Below are positions 38,801-49,017 of a stretch of DNA of 64,000 nt, one piece after another (position 1 is the stretch's first letter; every line of letters begins with the position of its first letter). This DNA comes from Elmis aenea (lineage: Eukaryota > Arthropoda > Insecta > Coleoptera > Elmidae): positions 27,903,466 to 27,967,465 of the forward strand of contig OX393577.1 of NCBI GenBank assembly GCA_947652605.1. The letters run 5' to 3'. Below the pieces are notes generated by a model. It was not told where the DNA came from. It searched no databases and was given only the letters and a program-made list of their open reading frames with translations. The position numbers and the translations under genes are program-made.

Positions 38801-41800
38801 TTAAAGTGTTTTTAATTTAAAAATTGCACTTTTTTCAATTAATAAAGCTGTATTGCGTTGTTTAGTTATTAACTTCCTTTTTTGATATCACATTGATGAC
38901 GTTCAATTTCCCGAATGCAGCTATAATCAAAATTATGAAACATGTATATTTCACAAGTATCTGCGTTATTTTTATTTCTAAAAAAACACAAAAAGTCACG
39001 TGTAGAAATATTGAAATACAGTATTAATAAAATGTTAAAACCAGCGGCATAAGACTTTCATGCAGTTAACGTACGTTTTTCTAAAATCACTTTCATATAT
39101 CCAGCTTTTAAACGTTTATAGAATATTATCTTAATTATTACACAAATCACTTAATATCAGTAGGAGGATTTTAAACAATAAGTTAATTGCGTCTTCTGCA
39201 TTATAAAATATAGATTCTGCAAACGACTGACAACTCTGAATGTACGAATTTTTATTATTGTACACAATGTGTACACGCACGGCTCCATACATTTAATTAT
39301 TTTGTCAAATATAACTCGAAAATAAAATGTATTGTTCTATCCTTATACCAAAATTTGCTTTATTCTAAGTTACATAAACAGGTCCACAATGCATAATTAA
39401 ACCGGTTTAGATTATTTATACACTTCTATTACGACCTGTCTTCTGGATGAGTCTAGGAACCAACAGCAGCCTTAAAGCAAGTTCAAGGACTATTCTGCCT
39501 CAACTTAAAGCAGTTATGATACTCTCCAGATACATTGAATTTACATTATCAACATTGCTCTCCAGATGACATTTGTACTGTTTAATAAATTGCATCAATA
39601 TTAAAATCATTAAAATATTTCTGACAACAAACTTGACCATATTTAAAAACCAATTTTGCGTTTTTAATTTAAAAGTTATTATTCTTGCCTTAAAAATATG
39701 CCATGTGCCTAATATACATTGTGTCCAGAATTCGAGGCTCACCATGGGTAATTTTTAAACCGTAATAGATACAAGAGGTGCGTTCGGGACGTACGCTCTT
39801 TTTGATTTATTTGCTCTTTTTTGCTCCACAGCGTTCGGGACGCGACTTTGGAGTGAAAAAGATCGCTCCGATGGGCGTTCGGGACTGCATGAGTGGAGTA
39901 AATAAATCTACTCTAATTTGCACCACAGAAGACATGCGCATTACGGATTGTTTAGTACATAATTACTTTTGAATTCTTTGAATTACCAGGTAGCAGGTAC
40001 AGCATAAGATAAGATACAGTTAACATCCAGGCTTCGTATTATCGTGTTGCATTTGTGTACAAGTTGTTTGTGTTAAATAAAAATGTTTAATAAAGAAAAA
40101 TACGCCGTTGTTGTAGACGAAGTAGGAAGTCCAACGATAGAAAACAATCAAATTTTATTAATGAACATAGAAGGTATAGTGTATTATATTATTTTAAATA
40201 ATTGGTTATAAAACTTTATTAATGTTGTTGCAGAACAGTCACTGGAATATATGCCAGCTACGAACGACATTCTTTCTCAATTAAGTGTAGAAGGAAAGGA
40301 AAACGTACCGCAAACGGAGAATAATGAAAAGTTATGGTCCCATGAAAATATTTTGTTTCTGATCCAAGAAATGAAAGATAACTATTTACAATTTAATACT
40401 GGATACAAAAAGCCGTTTTGGCAGAAAGTGTCTAAAAAATTCAAGACTGAACTTAACAGGGACATTAACGGTTTACAGTGCCAAACTAAGTGGAAGGAAC
40501 TTCTTAAAAAATACAAAGCAGTAGTAGCACAGAACAAATCGTCTGGAAATCAACGAGAAACGTGGGTGTATTTTGAAAGCATTAACGAAGTGATGCATAA
40601 TAAACCTGAAATTACACCAGTTGCTACATGTAGCAATTTAACTGGGCTAATTAATAACAAATCGCCAGGTTCGTCATTTACAGCTGATGATGATAGTGAT
40701 AATGAGAACAGTTCTTTTGTTAAAAAAAGGAGACTTAAAGTGAGTAGTGCAGAAAAAAGGCATAAGGACAAAATGGCGAGGTTTGATAAATTTAATCAAT
40801 TATTTGAAAAGTTTATTGACAAGATGCCATAAATACTATTGTATGGAAGACCAATACCAGTTTTTATTTGTGGAACATATTTATTTTTGGGATGTTTTTT
40901 TCTTGAATGATTGTTTTTTTAATTAATTATACCAGATTATTCAGTTTAACTGTCGCACCCCTATAACTTTGTTGTTGTAGAAACCCCAATAACGCTTATA
41001 TTTTTGAAAATTGCAGGAAATTCCCTATCAAATGTTTTTTCTGCAACGAAAAAACATTTGGATGTCGTGAAAGAACTTTCTGCAATTTACAAAAATATAA
41101 GGATCATTTAGGTTTCATCTTCCAACAACTAAGTTATAGGGGTGCAAAAGTCAAACTGAATCACCCGATATATTTTAAGAATAGTTTTTGTATGGGATAC
41201 CAAAGATATTTTTTTTTAATATTGTAAATATTTAATTATTTTATCATCTTTTTCGTTAAATAATTGTAGGATACCAAAGTTTTTTTGTTAAATACTTATT
41301 GCATACAAGTTTTTTGTTTTTATTTATTTAATAGGTTTTTTAAAATATATATTTTACTGTTTATGTTATGGAAGATTAAAGTTTTTTTGTTATGTTAAAT
41401 ATTTATTGCATACTTAGTTTTTTAAATATGTGTTTATTTATTTAATGTTTTTTGTATATGTTTTTTTCTATTAAAATATATTTTGGATTGTACATTATTT
41501 TTTTTTAATAAAACTTCTTCACAAACTTTTTTTTAAATTTATTTATTTCAGTTATCAAAATGTTGCACATAACAATTATATACTTATATATTACATTAAT
41601 TTACTGCTGGTAATGAATTCATAATGTTGTTTCTTTTTTCGATGGCCCCAATATTGATTTCGTTATAAGGGGTTGCATTTAAAATTTCTAGGTGATCTTC
41701 TTCCACTAATTCTAAATAATTACCATTGTCACCATTATTTAGACAAACATTATGTAAAATACATGCTGCGACAATAATTACCGCTGCCAAATCTAAACGA

Positions 41801-44800
41801 ACTGTTTCTATTAACTTTAACCGCCGAAATCTGCCTTTGAGCAGTGCAAAAGCATTTTCAATTTTAACCCTAACTTTATTTAACTTAAGTTAAATGGTTT
41901 CATATCATGACATTCTACATTAATTTTATAACCAAATAATCTAACAAATTCCAGTTTGTTGCTTGTTTTACTTACAATGATGTCTGATTAGACCGGTCTA
42001 CAACAAAATAGTGAGGTTACGTTACTTTTATATTTGAAATATGCGCTGATTTTCTGCACCTACACGTCCCGAACGCACAAGATTTACTCTTGGAGGCTCT
42101 GAGACCACGTGATTACAATCTCACTTCAATCCTGTCCAATCCACTCCAATCTGGGAGCGTGCGTCCCGAACGCACCTAAGATACAAGGTCGCTCAAGTGG
42201 GACAAAAGTTACCTACTTCATAGAGATAATATTGTTTTTTAAAAAAAATTCAAGGCTTTAATTTAATATTGATGAAAAACCAAAATTTGGCATTTTTTAC
42301 CTGAATTTATCTCAGTTGCTATGAGATATAGCAAAAAAAGTTTTTTACAAAAGTGGTGGATATTTTTGATCGCTATAAAATGGCGGCAATCCCTTTTTTT
42401 AATATTGCATATTTTACGGGATACAGCATAAACTTGCATTATTTTAAAAGCAAACCAAAGTTGATGTCATTCGAGAGCTTATTTTTTCTCTTTTCAATGA
42501 TGTGCCATATAATACATTTATTTTGAAATTTGACGGCTCTAACATTAAAAAGCGATTTTGATGGGGGGAAAAAGCAAGCCATGAATTATTAATAACGTCG
42601 GGTTTCACCTATTAGCTGATAAGAAACAAAAGAACGCCTAAACGAAGCAAAAAAATCAAGGTATAAATGAATTAATTATTTTATTTACAACACAACAACA
42701 CTTAAATTGTATCTTATATGTACAAACATTTTTATATCATAAATCTAGTACGCAATTTTGAATGTCTAAATAAACATTTACAAAAAAAAAATTATAAACC
42801 TTGATTAGTTTCACAAAAAAATAAGTTTGAAGTGTTATCTGTTCCAACACAATTAATTTTCTACAGTAATTTCTTAAAAGCGTCTTTGTTTTTTCTTATA
42901 CTATGTGCAATATTACATAAGAAAGTTGTTTATGAATAAATAACACCTTTTCCATTTGAAAAGATTATTTTAAAAATGTAAAAAAGTTAATTATAAACTA
43001 TCAATATATTGGTCAAACAACAAAATGTTCATTAAATTAACAATAAAATTCTAAATCTGAATAGTCACATTCAGTGAAATGGGTTCAGTTTCAACAGTTG
43101 TAGCAGCAAGTACCTACTTCTATTTCCAGGACCTCTTTGTTTTGTTTATAATTTTTACGTAGTTTTTATACGAACCAAACTCTCTGAGATTTTTTTCCAG
43201 TTTAGAAAATACAGTTTCGTGAGGTTGTCGCCTCTCTTGATACAAATTATGTAATCGGCACATGCTCGGTTTGAATTCCTTGAGCTTTTAATATACACAG
43301 AAAATATGTTTTTTCAGAACTGGAGAAAGCCATATTATCGTAGTACAGTGGTTCTTAACCTTTTAGTAGTCGCGACCCCCTAAATATCCTAAAATATTTT
43401 CGCGACCCCCTAGTTTGTAGTAACAAAAATATTACAATTTATTTAAGAAGATATCTCTGCGATGGTTCGAGTAAAATAAGGAGCAAAAATATTTTTTTTA
43501 ATATTTCAATATTTTAAAAAGTAAAAACGTTTTATAAATTTTTTGCAGTCCCCTTAAAAACTGCGCGGCCTCCCGGTTAAGAATCGCTGTCGTAGGATTT
43601 ACAATGACAGTTAAAAACTGACAATACCTGAATTGGATTGGATCTAACAAACATTTGTTTCACAGCCTACGTAATTAATTTATTATCTTTGGTTTACCAA
43701 TATTGGATTTTTTGCTTTGTTTAGGCGTTCTTTTGTTTCTTATCAGCTAATAGATGAAACCTGACGTTATTAATTCTTGGCTTGCTTAACTTTTTTCCAT
43801 CAAAATCGTTTTTTAATATTGGAGCCGTCAAATTTTAAAATAAATGTATCATGTGGCATATCACTGAAAAGAGAAGGAAAATAAGCTCTCGAATGACACT
43901 AAAATCAACTATGATTTGCATTTTAAAAAAATGCAAGTTTATGCTGTATCTCGTAAAGTATGCAATATTAAAAAAATTGATTGCTGCCATTTTATAGCGA
44001 TCAAAAATATCTACCACTTTTGTTAAAAACTTTTTTGCTATATCTCATAGCAACTAAAATAAATTCATGTAAAAAAATGCCACATTTTTTGTTTTTCATT
44101 AATATCAAATTGGCCTCGCTGTGTTACTCTATGAAGTAGGCATTTTTTGTCCCATTTAACCGACCTTACGGTTTAAAAGTTGTGAGCCTCAAATTCTGGA
44201 CACAACTGTATGATAAATTTAAAGCGTTAAATACGTTACAATCTTAACCGATTTAAAAAATATCAAAAAATTACTTGTTTTTTTTAATTGTAGTCATGGA
44301 CGAATGAATTTCGTTTTAGCGATACCGTACATGGGTGAAAATAAGATTCTAAAATACTGCTTTGATTTAAGAAATGTTTAAACTGACATTTTTCTATTGC
44401 TTCACCTTCAAAAAGTATAACTCTTATTAACTTAGCCCAAGTCCTCTTAACTTGCATGTACAGCACTGTGTATGTACAAATAACGCATTATTGTTTTGTG
44501 TTTTATGCCATGTAAATTATTCCACTCTCATGAGTAGTTAGTTTTTAAAAAAATATATGAAAATGCTTGCATATGATCAACTTTAATGCACATATTAAAT
44601 ATATAATGTATTTGTTACAGGATGTCAGTGCTTCAACTACAGGTCATGGAGCTCCCATTGTTCTTAAGGATGCTACCATGACTGTGGGCCCAAGAGGTCC
44701 AGTTTTACTTCAAGATGTTCATTTTATTGATGAATTGGCTCATTTTGATCGTGAACGTATTCCAGAACGTGTAGTACATGCCAAAGGAGCTGGTGCTTTC

Positions 44801-46075
44801 GGTTATTTTGAAGTTACTCATGACATAAGCCAGTACTGTGCAGCAAAAGTGTTTAGTGCTGTTGGCAAAAGAACCCCCATTGGAGTGCGATTTTCAACAG
44901 TAGGAGGAGAATCTGGTTCAGCAGATACTGCACGAGATCCTCGTGGTTTTGCCGTGAAATTTTACACTGAAGATGGTGTATGGGATTTGGTTGGAAATAA
45001 CACACCCATTTTCTTCATTCGTGATCCAATCCTTTTTCCAAGCTTTATCCACACTCAAAAACGTAATCCCCAAACACACTTGAAAGATCCCGATATGTTC
45101 TGGGATTTTATCACACTTCGACCAGAAAGTACTCATCAAGTTATGTTTCTCTTTGCTGACAGAGGAATTCCCGATGGATACAGATTTATGAACGGATACG
45201 GTTCTCATACTTTTAAACTTATCAATGCAGATGGTAAACCAGTCTACTGCAAATTCCATTACAAAACGAACCAAGGTATTAAATATATCGAAGCTCAAAA
45301 AGCTGGTGATCTAGCAGGCAGTGATCCAGATTACAGCATAAGAGATTTGTACAATGCAATATCCAACGGTCAATATCCTTCTTGGACAATGTCTATTCAG
45401 GTTATGACTTTACAGCAAGCTGCTTCAAGTAAATTCAATCCATTCGATTTGACTAAAGTTTGGCCTCATTCCGAATATCCTCTCATTCCTGTTGGCAAGC
45501 TTGTTCTTGACCGCAATCCCGAAAACTACTTTGCTGAAGTGGAGCAAATCGCTTTCAGCCCTGCTCACTTGATTCCTGGTATTGAACCTTCTCCTGATAA
45601 GATGTTGCAAGGTCGTCTATTTTCTTATGGAGACACTCATCGCCACCGATTGGGTGCAAATTATTTGCAGCTGCCAGTTAACTGTCCATTTAAAGTTCGT
45701 AACTACCAAAGAGATGGTCCACAAACTCTCCATAACCAAGGTGGTGCTCCCAACTATCATCCAAACAGCTTCAGCGGACCAGAAAATGACCCCAGAGCAA
45801 AAGATTTGTGCCCTGCATTTGCTGTTTCAGGTGATGCACAACGTTATGACTCTAGTGATGAAGATAATTTCTCTCAACCTGGAGTCTTTTATCGCAAGAC
45901 TTTGGACGAAGCTGCACGTGAAAGAATGATAGCTAATATTGCTGGCCACCTAAAGGATGCTTCCGATTTCATTCAACAACGAGCTGTTAAGAACTTCTCT
46001 CAAGTTGATCGTGAATTTGGCCAACGTTTGGCCGATGGATTAAAAGCCCAGAGACGCCCACATGCAAATTTGTAA
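26813..46075 (+). CDS. Cat: Catalase (two coding exons, 17.75-kb intron)
   Basis: Haem catalase, converting hydrogen peroxide to water and oxygen, chiefly in peroxisomes. The coding sequence joins 26813-26869 (19 codons, [19 protein letters not shown]) to 44621-46075 in phase 0 through GTAGGC...TTACAG. The product is 503 residues, close to the usual insect length of about 505. Catalytic residues are all present by my count: His72 in RVVHAKGAG, Asn145 in [10 protein letters not shown], and haem-ligand Tyr355 in [14 protein letters not shown] with its Arg. The [15 protein letters not shown] active-site signature and NADPH-region motifs such as [18 protein letters not shown] are intact. The C-terminus is HANL, a non-canonical PTS1 like the KANL of human catalase. 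The gene is intact. The only oddity is its very long, transposon-filled first intron. Confidence 0.97.
28093..29038. mobile_element. hAT-type MITE with CCGGTTC motifs, split by a TA element
   Basis: The ends are AGGGCTTCGAACCGTAA and, inverted, CAGGGCTCCGAACCGGAAC, with 8-bp duplications TTAAAATA at 28085-28092 and 29039-29046. The inner ends repeat GTTCCGGTT/TTCGGTT motifs. The same family recurs at 29484-29874. A 562-bp TA element sits inside (28330-28891). Confidence 0.87.
28330..28891. mobile_element. TA-target MITE nested in the hAT MITE
   Basis: Terminal inverted repeats of about 110 bp begin CAGGGTGTGTAAAAATTGGC, flanked by TA at 28328-28329 and 28892-28893. The similarity of the two arms continues to the ATGTTGTACCATGCTT block. 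Non-coding. Confidence 0.88.
29147..29973. repeat. Possible degraded MITE enclosing a hAT MITE
   Basis: ATACCGTATACC at the left and GGTATACACGGTAT at the right form an imperfect inverted pair around 29484-29874. Inner similarity is weak and no duplication was found, so this may be chance. Confidence 0.25.
29484..29874. mobile_element. hAT-type MITE with CCGGAA/CCGAAA motifs
   Basis: A 391-bp element with ends CAAGACTTCGAACCGG and, inverted, CAGGGCTTCGAACCGTAA. Perfect 8-bp duplications TTTATATA lie at 29476-29483 and 29875-29882. Same family as 28093-29038 but without an internal insertion. Confidence 0.9.
30844..31107. repeat. Two tandem 132-bp copies, identical by eye
   Basis: The unit beginning AATCTATAATCGAAAATTGC occupies 30844-30975 and repeats immediately at 30976-31107. 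I found no difference between the copies, implying a recent duplication or an assembly artefact. Confidence 0.92.
31610..31838. mobile_element. hAT-type MITE
   Basis: The left end is AGGGGTTAGCAAATGCTGGC and the right end reads GCCCACCCCTGC. Near-identical 8-bp flanks TTTAGACC (31602-31609) and CTTAGACC (31839-31846) support hAT. The left part carries GGCCCGCGGGCC-type palindromes. A diverged relative of the right half lies at 56560-56709. Confidence 0.75.
34827..34941 (-). other. Candidate orphan coding exon in the catalase intron
   Basis: On the minus strand a good acceptor (CTCCTCTGCTTGCCCTAG) precedes 37 open codons including [20 protein letters not shown], ending at a TAA (34827-34829). 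The peptide looks like an amphipathic helix and its codons are less AT-biased than the surroundings. A weak donor (AAAGTGACT) lies within. I recognise no family. It could be an exon of a minus-strand gene overlapping catalase, a relic, or chance. Confidence 0.25.
36177..36663. mobile_element. hAT-type MITE rich in CCGGTT (copy 2)
   Basis: A 487-bp element starting CAGGGCATGAAACCGGTTTG and ending GGTTTCGAGCCCTG, with perfect 8-bp duplications GTTATAAC at 36169-36176 and 36664-36671. It is very similar throughout to 4672-5125, whose ends it helps define. Confidence 0.92.
37846..38004. mobile_element. Small MITE (copy 2 of 2)
   Basis: Nearly identical to 20440-20600, including the CAACAGGGCTATTACAATCC left part and the GCGCACTGTCAGCAAGCGTG right part. 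Left flank TTA, right flank TTTTA. Confidence 0.82.
40083..40832 (+). CDS. Harbinger ORF1: Myb/SANT-like DNA-binding protein
   Basis: Two exons, 40083-40173 and 40234-40832, joined by a 60-bp GT-AG intron, give an intact protein of about 229 residues. Residues 55-135 form a trihelical Myb/SANT-like domain with the expected aromatic spacing: [14 protein letters not shown], then [13 protein letters not shown], then [15 protein letters not shown] lysine/arginine-rich C-terminus ([17 protein letters not shown]) could be a nuclear signal followed by a coiled segment. In PIF/Harbinger elements this partner protein binds the element ends and helps bring the transposase to the nucleus and DNA. The start could also be the in-frame ATG at 40251, but the upstream exon fits in phase. 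No stops or frameshifts are present, unlike the transposase gene. Confidence 0.82.
40932..41168. mobile_element. Small TA foldback inside Harbinger
   Basis: The right end inverted reads CGGGTGATTCAGTTTGAC and the left end CCAGATTATTCAGTTTAAC, followed by matching CACCCCTATAACTT blocks. TA lies on both sides (40930-40931, 41169-41170). It lies just 3' of ORF1 and may contribute to its 3' UTR. Confidence 0.75.
41596..41890 (-). pseudogene. Harbinger transposase, C-terminal remnant (HARBI1-like)
   Basis: The minus-strand frame reads [20 protein letters not shown], the conserved block holding the last catalytic Glu of the DDE nuclease (IENAFxxLKxRFRxL). It is followed by [15 protein letters not shown] and an acidic tail ending MNSLPAVN at 41596. 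This is about 95 residues of a protein normally near 350-400, so the first two catalytic Asp residues are absent. An in-frame stop lies just upstream of the block. Confidence 0.85.
43110..43280 (-). pseudogene. Helix-turn-helix (DUF4817-like) relic in foldback loop
   Basis: On the minus strand, [20 protein letters not shown] is followed by [12 protein letters not shown] and, after a frameshift, EVLEIEV. This resembles the N-terminal helix-turn-helix domain common in insect Tc3-like and related transposable-element proteins. It lies in the loop of the 39717-44208 foldback and may be what remains of that element's own transposase. Confidence 0.55.
43346..43589. mobile_element. hAT-type MITE in the foldback loop
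   Basis: The ends are CAGTGGTTCTTAACCTTTTA and, inverted, CAGCGATTCTTAACCGGGAG. The flanks TCGTAGTA (43338-43345) and TCGTAGGA (43590-43597) agree at 7 of 8. GCGACCCCC motifs repeat in the left part. Confidence 0.85.
44621..46075 (+). CDS. Cat: Catalase coding exon 2 (bulk of the enzyme)
   Basis: A single uninterrupted exon of 484 codons plus TAA, starting [10 protein letters not shown] after TTTGTTACAG. It holds the entire catalytic barrel and C-terminal helical domain. A possible poly(A) signal AATAAA lies at 46379-46384. Confidence 0.96.
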   Translation, partial: DVSASTTGHGAPIVLKDATMTVGPRGPVLLQDVHFIDELAHFDRERIPERVVHAKGAGAFGYFEVTHDISQYCAAKVFSAVGKRTPIGVRFSTVGGESGSADTARDPRGFAVKFYTEDGVWDLVGNNTPIFFIRDPILFPSFIHTQKRNPQTHLKDPDMFWDFITLRPESTHQVMFLFADRGIPDGYRFMNGYGSHTFKLINADGKPVYCKFHYKTNQGIKYIEAQKAGDLAGSDPDYSIRDLYNAISNGQYPSWTMSIQVMTLQQAASSKFNPFDLTKVWPHSEYPLIPVGKLVLDRNPENYFAEVEQIAFSPAHLIPGIEPSPDKMLQGRLFSYGDTHRHRLGANYLQLPVNCPFKVRNYQRDGPQTLHNQGGAPNYHPNSFSGPENDPRAKDLCPAFAVSGDAQRYDSSDEDNFSQPGVFYRKTLDEAARERMIANIAGHLKDASDFIQQRAVKNFSQVDREFGQRLADGLKAQRRPHANL

Positions 46076-47739
46076 TTTTCATAAGATTGTTGTGCACCTG
46101 TTACATTTTATTTTAAGACATTGTTTATAATCGGGTATTTTACTATGTATTTGTAACTTTTCATAAAAGTATAAACTGGATCAGTAAACGATTGTGTATT
46201 ATTTTCTAAAGAAAGAATATCCTTAATTAATGTTTTACCAAAGATTAAAGAAACAGTGGCTTATTATAATTTTTTATGTATGGTCAGTTGCTTAATCAGT
46301 TTTGTTAAAAGATTAGATAAGAGTGAAATAATTTTAATTATGATCCAAACAAGGAGACAGTTTTAACCTAAGCATTTAAATAAAAAAACAATACATCAAA
46401 ATACATTATTTTATTAATGATTAAAATCACAAACCAACAAAATCGTGCAAATCAATCAAATCTTTGGCGTGAGACTGTGAGACTAGTTTCATAATATACT
46501 TCGAATTAAACCAAAAAAATATTGTATACATTATAAAGGATAACAGAAAGATGATAACTTAAATTTAAATTGTGAAGCCACAACTTTTAATGAGCGAGCT
46601 AGATTAATAACTTTTATATGTTGCTTTTGCAACAATTAACATACAAATACAACAATTTAATTTGATATTTACCATAATAGACATAAACAGGTAATATATA
46701 AATAAAAAAATTTATAATAAAATACAGTCGTTTTCCAACATTCACAGTTTATTTATAAATATACATATATAGTATCAGATCTTTGGTATCTGACTAGTTT
46801 GTGGAATGTACGTTGTTAAGAAGAAAAATTATATAGTACTAATATATGTACGAACAATACTTAGTTATGTAGTATAAATGCACAAGCAAGGACTCGAATT
46901 ACGTAAACCAAATTGCTAAGATTATAAAAACATTTTAGCTATATATTTCACCAAAACTTTTTTTACCACTGCCATTCCAATGACGTCATTTACAATTGCA
47001 CCGAACATATATACTATGCATGGTTGTACATACCATAAACAACACATGCTCTTCTGATTACTTGTACCAATCTTTGTGAAAACAATTCTGATGTTATCAT
47101 CAAAATAGTTCACAATAATAAGTTCACTTATATGCAAGTCTTTGGATAAAATCAATTGTGTAGACACTTCATGCAGCAGCAACAACCAAGTAAAAAATAA
47201 TCACATACTAAAATAATATTATAATTAAAAATAACAAACACAAGTAACAGCCTGTTGAGCAATTCGTATTCAGGACAGATACAAAATGTGGGTTAATATG
47301 GCAAGAGTCATGGATTTTAATGGCAGCATTTTCAACACATGAAAACTTCATAGCTAAACCATAAGGATTAAATACAATATGAAAAATATTAGTAGTACAA
47401 CATTATCACAAAGTAACTGTAAATAAACAATTTGAAAGTTGCTACATTATAAAAATTTAATATACTTAGAACACACTGTCACATTAATTTGTATCGACCC
47501 TGCTTATACTACATGAGCAACAAAAATAATAACCTTTTCAGTTTTGGAGGCAATAATTTTTACTAAAAATTTGGCATAAAAATTTTAAAACCCAACCCAA
47601 AATTAGAAACTTGTTTAACTCTTATTTCAGCAGACACTTTTGACTAAATAATACTTAATCTATCTGAATCCTTGATTAAGACAATATTATGCACTGTTTT
47701 AAATTTACATGTAAATAGTCGAGAGATCTTCTGAAAAAT
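46076..47739. other. Intergenic and 3' UTR between convergent catalase and ICA69
   Basis: Holds the two 3' UTRs. An 87-codon minus-strand frame (46922-47185) has no recognisable domain and is treated as chance. No repeats with clear ends. Confidence 0.5.
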
Positions 47740-49017
47740 CTAAGCTCTGTCACCTGAACCAGTTAGACCAATATCTTCTGAATTTGCTAAAGGATCCAAT
47801 TCCTTAAAAAGACTCAGCCAAGAAACTTGTGCTCCACTTTTATCAGTAGTTTTGCTTGCTTTTGGTGCATCAGTGGTACTATCTTTATTACTGGGTGATA
47901 CTTCAGGTGATGAGAAGTTAAAAATTCCATCACGTATTAAGCGTGAGGGCATAAAATCTCCTAGAAGATCAGATTCTGTGGGCCAATTAAGTTCTAATAA
48001 GGCGGCACTCGGAAGGTCATTTTCTTTAACATCATCAGCTTTTGCTGCTGGTGCAGAAGAATAAAAATCTTCTCCTAGTAAATTACTAATACCTGCAGAT
48101 GTTGAACTCTCCGCTCTATAATAAGATTGAAATTACAAACACATTTAACATTAATAAATGGTAACATACATGTTTTCTAATGTTTTTCCTTCTTCTTTTG
48201 TAACGGCTTCATTGTCTGTATATTCAGCATTGAAAAATGTGTTTTTGTCTTTATCTTCGTTATCAACTGGAGTTGCTAGTTCAGTCACAACACAAAATTC
48301 GTATGGTTGTACATTACTTAACTTAGTAGCAGCAAGCGATAAAGTTTCAGATGCTTTGGTAGAAAAAACAGATATAGAATTTTGGTATGCAACCAAAGCA
48401 TGAGAAAACATATTACAACGAGCTGCTGCCAACAAATCAACTTTCTGTAGGCACGCCAACATTAATCTGTCAAATCTAGCTTTAGAAGAACGAACATACG
48501 ATTGAGCTTTACGAAATCGCTCCAAGCCATGACCAGTATCAGGATCTAATTGTGCTGAAGCAGATTTCATCCAACTTAAGGCAGCTCTATACTCAGTACG
48601 AGCCTTTTCCATTTCTAAGACAGTAACACGAGTATCTGAAACCGCTCTACCACGAAATGTTTCAACCTCATGATGTAGCCGAACTAATGGAGGTCTTATT
48701 GTTAGCCGTTGATGTCCAATATATGCCAATGCTTTACCAGCAGCAGACATTATTTGTCCCGCATTGACATTTTTTTCATTTTTACCGCATTCTTTCAAAT
48801 ATCTACCCAAAGTGTTTTCTTCCTGTGCTAAATAACACAAACGTTCTTGATATAAATCGATAATTCGTTGTAATTGTATGCAACTTTCTGAAACTGAGCG
48901 AAACAGTTCTAGTTTGGCATCGAGCTCAGCATCTGATGACACAATACATTCATCTTCTTTGCTTCCTAATTTACGTTGAACGCTTTTTTTCGTCACCCAA
49001 TACTGATGCTGCATCAT
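47740..49017 (-). CDS. ICA69: Islet cell autoantigen 1 homologue (arfaptin-homology BAR protein)
   Basis: Two exons on the minus strand, 49017-48170 and 48115-47740, separated by a 54-bp intron (GTATGT...TTATAG), giving about 407 residues. Residues 1-250 form the AH/BAR domain: MQHQYWVTKKSVQRKLG, then KEDECIVSSDAELDAKLELF, LAQEENTLGRYLKECGK, RAVSDTRVTV and KARFDRLMLACLQKVDLLAA are all strongly typical. The C-terminal ICAC region ends with the conserved SWLSLFKELDPLANSEDIG. The family binds Rab2, partners PICK1, and works in dense-core vesicle and receptor traffic at the Golgi. The human protein is 483 residues, and homologues usually have 20-30 more N-terminal residues. Here I use the ATG-ATG at the start of the exon; a further 5' exon may exist in the 458-bp gap to VPS8. 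The gene is otherwise intact. Confidence 0.93.

Larger units (their letters stand above)
39776..42178 (+). mobile_element. PIF/Harbinger-type element with two convergent ORFs
   Basis: The ends are AGGTGCGTTCGGGACGTACG and, inverted, TAGGTGCGTTCGGGACGCAC. A Myb/SANT-type ORF1 lies on + and a truncated DDE transposase on -, the usual two-gene Harbinger layout. The flanks repeat AGATACAAG (39767-39775 and 42179-42187), a 9-bp duplication instead of the 3-bp TWA expected for the superfamily; a 3-bp reading (AAG) is also possible. Most of the transposase is missing, so this copy depends on others. Confidence 0.88.
39717..44208. mobile_element. Large TA-target foldback hosting Harbinger and hAT insertions
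   Basis: The ends are CATTGTGTCCAGAATTCGAG (left) and the complement of CAGTTGTGTCCAGAATTTGA (right), flanked by TA. The left arm (39717-39775, resuming at 42188 and running to about 42655) matches the right arm (about 43705-44208) in inverse order, through ATGAGATATAGCAAAAAA, a TATAAAATGGCGGCA segment and GAACGCCTAAACGAAG. The loop carries a helix-turn-helix relic and a hAT MITE. Without insertions the element is about 2 kb. Confidence 0.85.
26870..44620 (+). other. Catalase intron 1
   Basis: A 17,751-bp intron with GT-AG ends. It contains at least ten definable transposable elements (entered separately), a perfect 132-bp tandem duplication, and one minus-strand exon-like segment. Long blocks without recognised features are 26870-28085, 29975-30843, 31110-31600, 31840-34820, 34945-36168, 36672-37843 and 38005-39715. 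They are AT-rich and show no conserved coding sequence. A GC-rich patch at 36012-36090 resembles a hAT terminus. Confidence 0.85.

Noticed and set aside
44567..44620. ATG at 44567 as the catalase start
   Set aside because: The codons before 44621 do not resemble catalase and end at a clear TTACAG acceptor; the true N-terminus is the exon at 26813.
45582..45929. 115-codon second frame inside the catalase exon
   Set aside because: Shadow of the catalase reading frame.
46922..47185. 87-codon minus-strand frame between catalase and ICA69
   Set aside because: No recognisable motif, AT-driven composition, and a position in the expected ICA69 3' UTR region; treated as a chance frame.
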